IMG/VR virus record: IMGVR_UViG_3300025108_000020
Coordinates: 1 to 64,000 of that record
DNA: 64,000 bases
Source of the DNA: a virus
Reading direction: 5' to 3' (one strand)
Shown here piece by piece: positions 61,405 to 64,000 of this stretch. Positions within the stretch are counted from its first letter, which is position 1; each line of letters opens with the position of its first letter. The notes below the pieces were generated by a model, which worked only from the letters and a program-made list of their open reading frames with translations, was not told the DNA's origin and searched no databases. Both the position numbers and the translations under genes were made by a program.

Positions 61405-62207
61405 TGGCCGAAATACCTAACATTGATCTTTCAGTTCGGCAAATTAATATTAACTCACTAGGTATACCTGATGTGCCTAAATGGTTGACATCTGAACCAC
61501 CTCAGGCTATACCAATCTATCCACCAGTTACTTCACAAATTGGCACACCTATTATAAACATGCCAGGATGTGTTGAGTCTCATAGAGATAGTGGTGAGAA
61601 TCAAACACTCAAGGAAGAAGATAAAGATGGTGTCCAGATATTTTGTGATGCAGGAACACCTAGTTTTAACCCAATAGATTATGATCCAAATAAGTTGGAG
61701 ATAACAACAGAGTCTCCACCACCTCCACCCATTACACCTCCTGAGAAAGAAGATACTAAAACAGATACCGAAGCACCACCACCTCCTCCACCGCCTGCAA
61801 AGGCAGAGTGTCCTACAAGAGAGCAGCAGTTAAAGAACCCTGTAGGAAAAGTATTACAAAATGATAAAAAAATTACTAGGTATGAGACAGTAGGAAAAGA
61901 ATGTCTCCCCGTATTTGAGAATTTAAATATACCAGATCAGATTATTGCTAACCTACCATCTCCAGGTGCTGTAACTGTTACCGCCTCAATTGCTGTAGTC
62001 GCGACGACATCTGCACTGCTTGCAAAGCCTCTTGCTGATCTTTTGTTAAAGGTTGTGAAACCGACTGTGAAGAAGGTAATGAAGAAGATTGCGACCTTAC
62101 GGGGTAAGACGCCCCCGGTACTGTCTGCGTCTGAGAGGAAGGCTGAGCAACGGGATCGGAACCGGGCGATAAAGATTTTACGGTCGGCACTGAAACCGAA
62201 GGGATAG
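61404..62207 (+). CDS. 267-aa proline-rich membrane protein
   Basis: ATG at 61404-61406 overlaps the stop of the upstream gene; an upstream in-frame TTG is not needed. N-terminal polar region, proline-rich runs (ESPPPPPITPPEK; EAPPPPPPPAKAE), then a hydrophobic segment (VTVTASIAVVATTSALLAKP) and a very basic tail (KVVKPTVKKVMKKIATLRGK). The Pro-rich stalk could span a periplasm, as in spanins, but this is inference. Its last 230 nt are antisense to a minus-strand gene. Confidence 0.75.
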   Translation: MAEIPNIDLSVRQININSLGIPDVPKWLTSEPPQAIPIYPPVTSQIGTPIINMPGCVESHRDSGENQTLKEEDKDGVQIFCDAGTPSFNPIDYDPNKLEITTESPPPPPITPPEKEDTKTDTEAPPPPPPPAKAECPTREQQLKNPVGKVLQNDKKITRYETVGKECLPVFENLNIPDQIIANLPSPGAVTVTASIAVVATTSALLAKPLADLLLKVVKPTVKKVMKKIATLRGKTPPVLSASERKAEQRDRNRAIKILRSALKPKG

Positions 62208-63003
62208 TGTGACGATGTTGCTTAATACTATTAACATTGTTAACTACGACATCCGCACATATTTTTCTATAGGGGCTGCGTGGGTGGAAACTAATTCCTG
62301 CCTTCATTAATTCTCCACAATTCTTAAGTCTGGCTAGCTCAAAGTCTAACCTCTTATTGGCAAGCATTTGACCTTGAAGTGCATTTTGAGTATCTGCTGC
62401 TGCCTTACATCGTTCCTGTAACCCACCATCAAGTGGGAAAGAAATTGTTGCAGATAAACCAATACTGGTACTATAGTTTCTAGTATCGCCAGTTCTCACT
62501 GGTTTCTTCCAAAGTTCACGACCTGGATTATCAGGAACACCGTCTCCAGCCATTTCCATGGTGGTGATAGTCATGTCTGCACCATCTTCAAATGCACGAA
62601 CAGTCTCACCATCTGAGTTGGTATATGTTCTATCATCATACCAAGATTCCCATGGCCAGTTCTTGACATTTTTTTGAGTCTCTACCATCTGACCTTCAAA
62701 ATCTCTATTGTCATACTGAGGTTCCATATAATATGTGGAGAATGGATCCTTCTCATTACGAGCATGAGTAATGAATGGTGTGATATTAGCAGTCGGTCCT
62801 TGACATGCAATACCCCCACCATATTGGTTGGTTATATATGGTCCTTGTAATACCTGAATAGCTTGGTTCGTAACTGAGCCTGAGCTATTTGCGATTGGGT
62901 TTGCTGTTGCACTTACACCCCCTACATCCGCTGCATGAGCAGGGGCAGCTACAACCACAGTCAGAACAGATAGACATAAGGTTTTTACTGGGTAAAGATA
63001 CTT
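61978..63003 (-). CDS. Exported protein, about 341 aa, no canonical start codon
   Basis: The coding frame ends TGA-type stop at 61978 and continues upstream through a signal peptide (TLCLSVLTVVVAAPAHA, cleavage AHA|AD). Downstream is a conserved-looking domain: DVGGVSATANPIANSSGS, then VTNQAIQVLQGPYITNQYGG and a Cys-bearing C-terminal half. No ATG, GTG or TTG lies in frame near the signal peptide, so the true start or a frame change is unresolved; the start given (63003) is approximate. The tail is rich in Ser, Gln and Pro and is antisense to the 267-aa gene. Confidence 0.6.
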   Translation of the reverse strand, partial: KYLYPVKTLCLSVLTVVVAAPAHAADVGGVSATANPIANSSGSVTNQAIQVLQGPYITNQYGGGIACQGPTANITPFITHARNEKDPFSTYYMEPQYDNRDFEGQMVETQKNVKNWPWESWYDDRTYTNSDGETVRAFEDGADMTITTMEMAGDGVPDNPGRELWKKPVRTGDTRNYSTSIGLSATISFPLDGGLQERCKAAADTQNALQGQMLANKRLDFELARLKNCGELMKAGISFHPRSPYRKICADVVVNNVNSIKQHRHTIPSVSVPTVKSLSPGSDPVAQPSSQTQTVPGASYPVRSQSSSLPSSQSVSQPLTKDQQEALQAVQMSSRLQQLRR

Positions 63004-63428
63004 GTTGTGTCGGTTACGCTTGTGACCTCGGTCAACCTTTGGATCACAGTTTGATTTGAAACCCCTGGACCGCTGTAAGTTTGAGTAAACTGAAAAGCCG
63101 CACCCGGATTTGTTATCTTGAAGTTTTGATTGGACATACTCAATGCTGAGTTGTTGCTCGTTATCTGCCCTTCTGTACCCCCAAGAGGATTTACTATCAC
63201 AGAGTTTGTTGTTTGTGATGGAGTCAATGATTGTCCACCATTGTCCACATTTGTTCCGCTTACTGAATACTGCCATCCTGTTGCATAATCTATGGAATTA
63301 ATCGTTTCAGTCACCTTCGATGTTGTCTCAGTGTGACTAGACATACTACCCTGAGTAAAATTTGGGACCACAGGGACCGCCATTACTGGAGATCCCATTA
63401 GTATGGTCAAGAGAAATATCTTCCTCAT
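62985..63428 (-). CDS. 147-aa exported protein, paralogue of the 165-aa gene
   Basis: Signal peptide MRKIFLLTILMGSPVMAV, likely cleaved near residue 17-18. The mature part contains YATGWQYSVSGTNVDNGG and repeated Ser/Thr-rich strands. It shares the G-x-x-YS(I/V)SG(S/T)NV core with the next gene upstream. Beta-rich, probably secreted or virion-associated. Function unknown. It overlaps the following frame by about 19 nt at its 3' end. Confidence 0.8.
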   Translation of the reverse strand: MRKIFLLTILMGSPVMAVPVVPNFTQGSMSSHTETTSKVTETINSIDYATGWQYSVSGTNVDNGGQSLTPSQTTNSVIVNPLGGTEGQITSNNSALSMSNQNFKITNPGAAFQFTQTYSGPGVSNQTVIQRLTEVTSVTDTTSIFTQ

Positions 63429-63436
63429 GATAAACC

Positions 63437-63934
63437 TCAGTCAATTACAGTGATTTCACTTACAAATTGACCAATTGCTGTACTACCAGCTCCGCCAGCC
63501 GTCACCGTAAGAGCACCAGTAGTGCTAACAGTACCTGCTAGACTACCAGCAGTTCCTGCAGTGTAAGAAGTTACATTAGAGAAGTTTGGAGTTGTTCCTG
63601 TTGTTACTGCTGCAGTTGGGACTGCATCACCTTGAAGGTAGGAAGTACTGAAAGAGAATGCCTCTCCTGCAGTTGCTTGAGTTGCAGAAATATTTCCAGG
63701 AGAATATATTCCACTCGAAATTGTTCCAGCAGAAACAGCACCTGCCGTAGTTCCGTCTGTAGTATTTACATTGGAACCAGAGATACTATACTGGGACCCT
63801 AATCTTGTTGCTGAACTTCTAGCAGAGTCCACAGTCAGTTGGACACTAGAAGACATTTTATGAACTAATCCGCCAGCGTTTGCTACACTAGCGGTCATCA
63901 ATAACATTCCAAAAGCTAGTAAAGCTTTCTTCAT
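63437..63934 (-). CDS. 165-aa exported protein, paralogue of the 147-aa gene
   Basis: Signal peptide MKKALLAFGMLLMTASVANA, cleavage ANA|GG. The mature part is rich in Gly, Ser and Thr with LGSQYSISGSNVNTTDGT and long TTTG/TVTAGG-like stretches, suggesting a small secreted beta protein or fibre-like adhesin. The core motif is shared with the downstream 147-aa protein. No family recognised. Confidence 0.8.
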   Translation of the reverse strand: MKKALLAFGMLLMTASVANAGGLVHKMSSSVQLTVDSARSSATRLGSQYSISGSNVNTTDGTTAGAVSAGTISSGIYSPGNISATQATAGEAFSFSTSYLQGDAVPTAAVTTGTTPNFSNVTSYTAGTAGSLAGTVSTTGALTVTAGGAGSTAIGQFVSEITVID

Positions 63935-63966
63935 TTTTATTTGATTGTAGGAGAACCTACATTATA

Positions 63967-64000
63967 TAGGAGTAGGGAGACTTGAACTCCCACGAGATTA
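63967..64000 (-). tRNA. Partial tRNA, 3' end (5' part outside window)
   Basis: The minus strand shows a T arm (GGGAG-TTCAAGT-CTCCC), a 7-nt acceptor end (TACTCCT) and discriminator A; CCA is not encoded. The anticodon region is outside or at the edge, so the isotype is not assigned. Confidence 0.7.

Noticed and set aside
61404-62207. Spanin identity for the proline-rich plus-strand gene
   Set aside because: Proline richness and a hydrophobic segment alone are not sufficient; there is no lipobox or paired partner.
62889-62980. Short Cys-rich ORF starting MSICSDCGC inside the signal-peptide region
   Set aside because: It is a frame-shifted reading of the signal peptide, about 30 codons, with no ribosome-binding site.

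Overview
The window is most of the late half, plus an early/accessory block, of a T4-like marine cyanophage (Myoviridae-type, Synechococcus/Prochlorococcus host range). The basis is a T4-ordered run of virion genes (gp25, gp6, a gp7-position giant, gp8, several large fibre/baseplate proteins, gp13, gp14, gp15, gp16), T4-type late promoters of the form TATAAATA/AATAAATA/CTAAATA, and accessory genes typical of cyanophages (flavin halogenase-like protein, 2OG-Fe(II) oxygenase, many tiny ORFs). Base composition is moderately AT-rich, judged by eye. Almost every gene is on the minus strand, so transcription runs from high to low coordinates.

Layout from low to high coordinates. 1-423: 5' part of an unknown zinc-finger-like protein. 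470-4587: a membrane protein, a 67-aa protein, gp16, gp15, gp14 and gp13, joined by 1-4 nt overlaps. 4587-21202: a 2260-aa repeat/beta-helix/LamG fibre protein, four small proteins, a 2440-aa DUF4815-like protein and gp8. 21239-35709: a 4048-aa YHYH-domain giant in the gp7 position, gp6 and gp25. 35742-38171: conserved small proteins and a glycosyltransferase-like protein. 38172-38694: about 520 bp of noncoding DNA with a good sigma-70 promoter and repeated CTCAGAG motifs. 38695-46885: a dense block of small, mostly unknown genes with host-type promoters, hairpins, an endolysin next to a hydrophobic protein and a HicA-like protein, and an SF2 helicase. 46887-51105: a PD-(D/E)XK-like protein, a halogenase-like flavoprotein, a ligase-like nucleotidyltransferase and a prolyl-hydroxylase-like dioxygenase. 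51113-60752: a collagen-like/glycine-rich protein and two fibre proteins, the larger ending in an S74 chaperone. 60753-60825: a palindromic divergent late promoter. 60826-62207: the only two plus-strand genes. 61978-63934: three minus-strand genes for exported proteins, the last overlapping the plus-strand gene by 230 bp in antisense. 63967-64000: 3' end of a tRNA.

Functionally the window encodes the baseplate wedge and its decorations, the neck and tail terminators, the small terminase subunit, long fibres with an unusual collagen-like component, a lytic enzyme, and an early accessory block. The most attractive candidate for an undescribed system is the pairing of the collagen-like protein, whose prolines sit in the Y position of Gly-X-Y, with a prolyl-4-hydroxylase-like enzyme encoded 7 bp downstream of it. 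Next are a recurrent GxGY...PxVxI beta module found in neck, baseplate and fibre proteins, and a ligase-like nucleotidyltransferase of unknown substrate. All family assignments are from motif reading; no database search was run.
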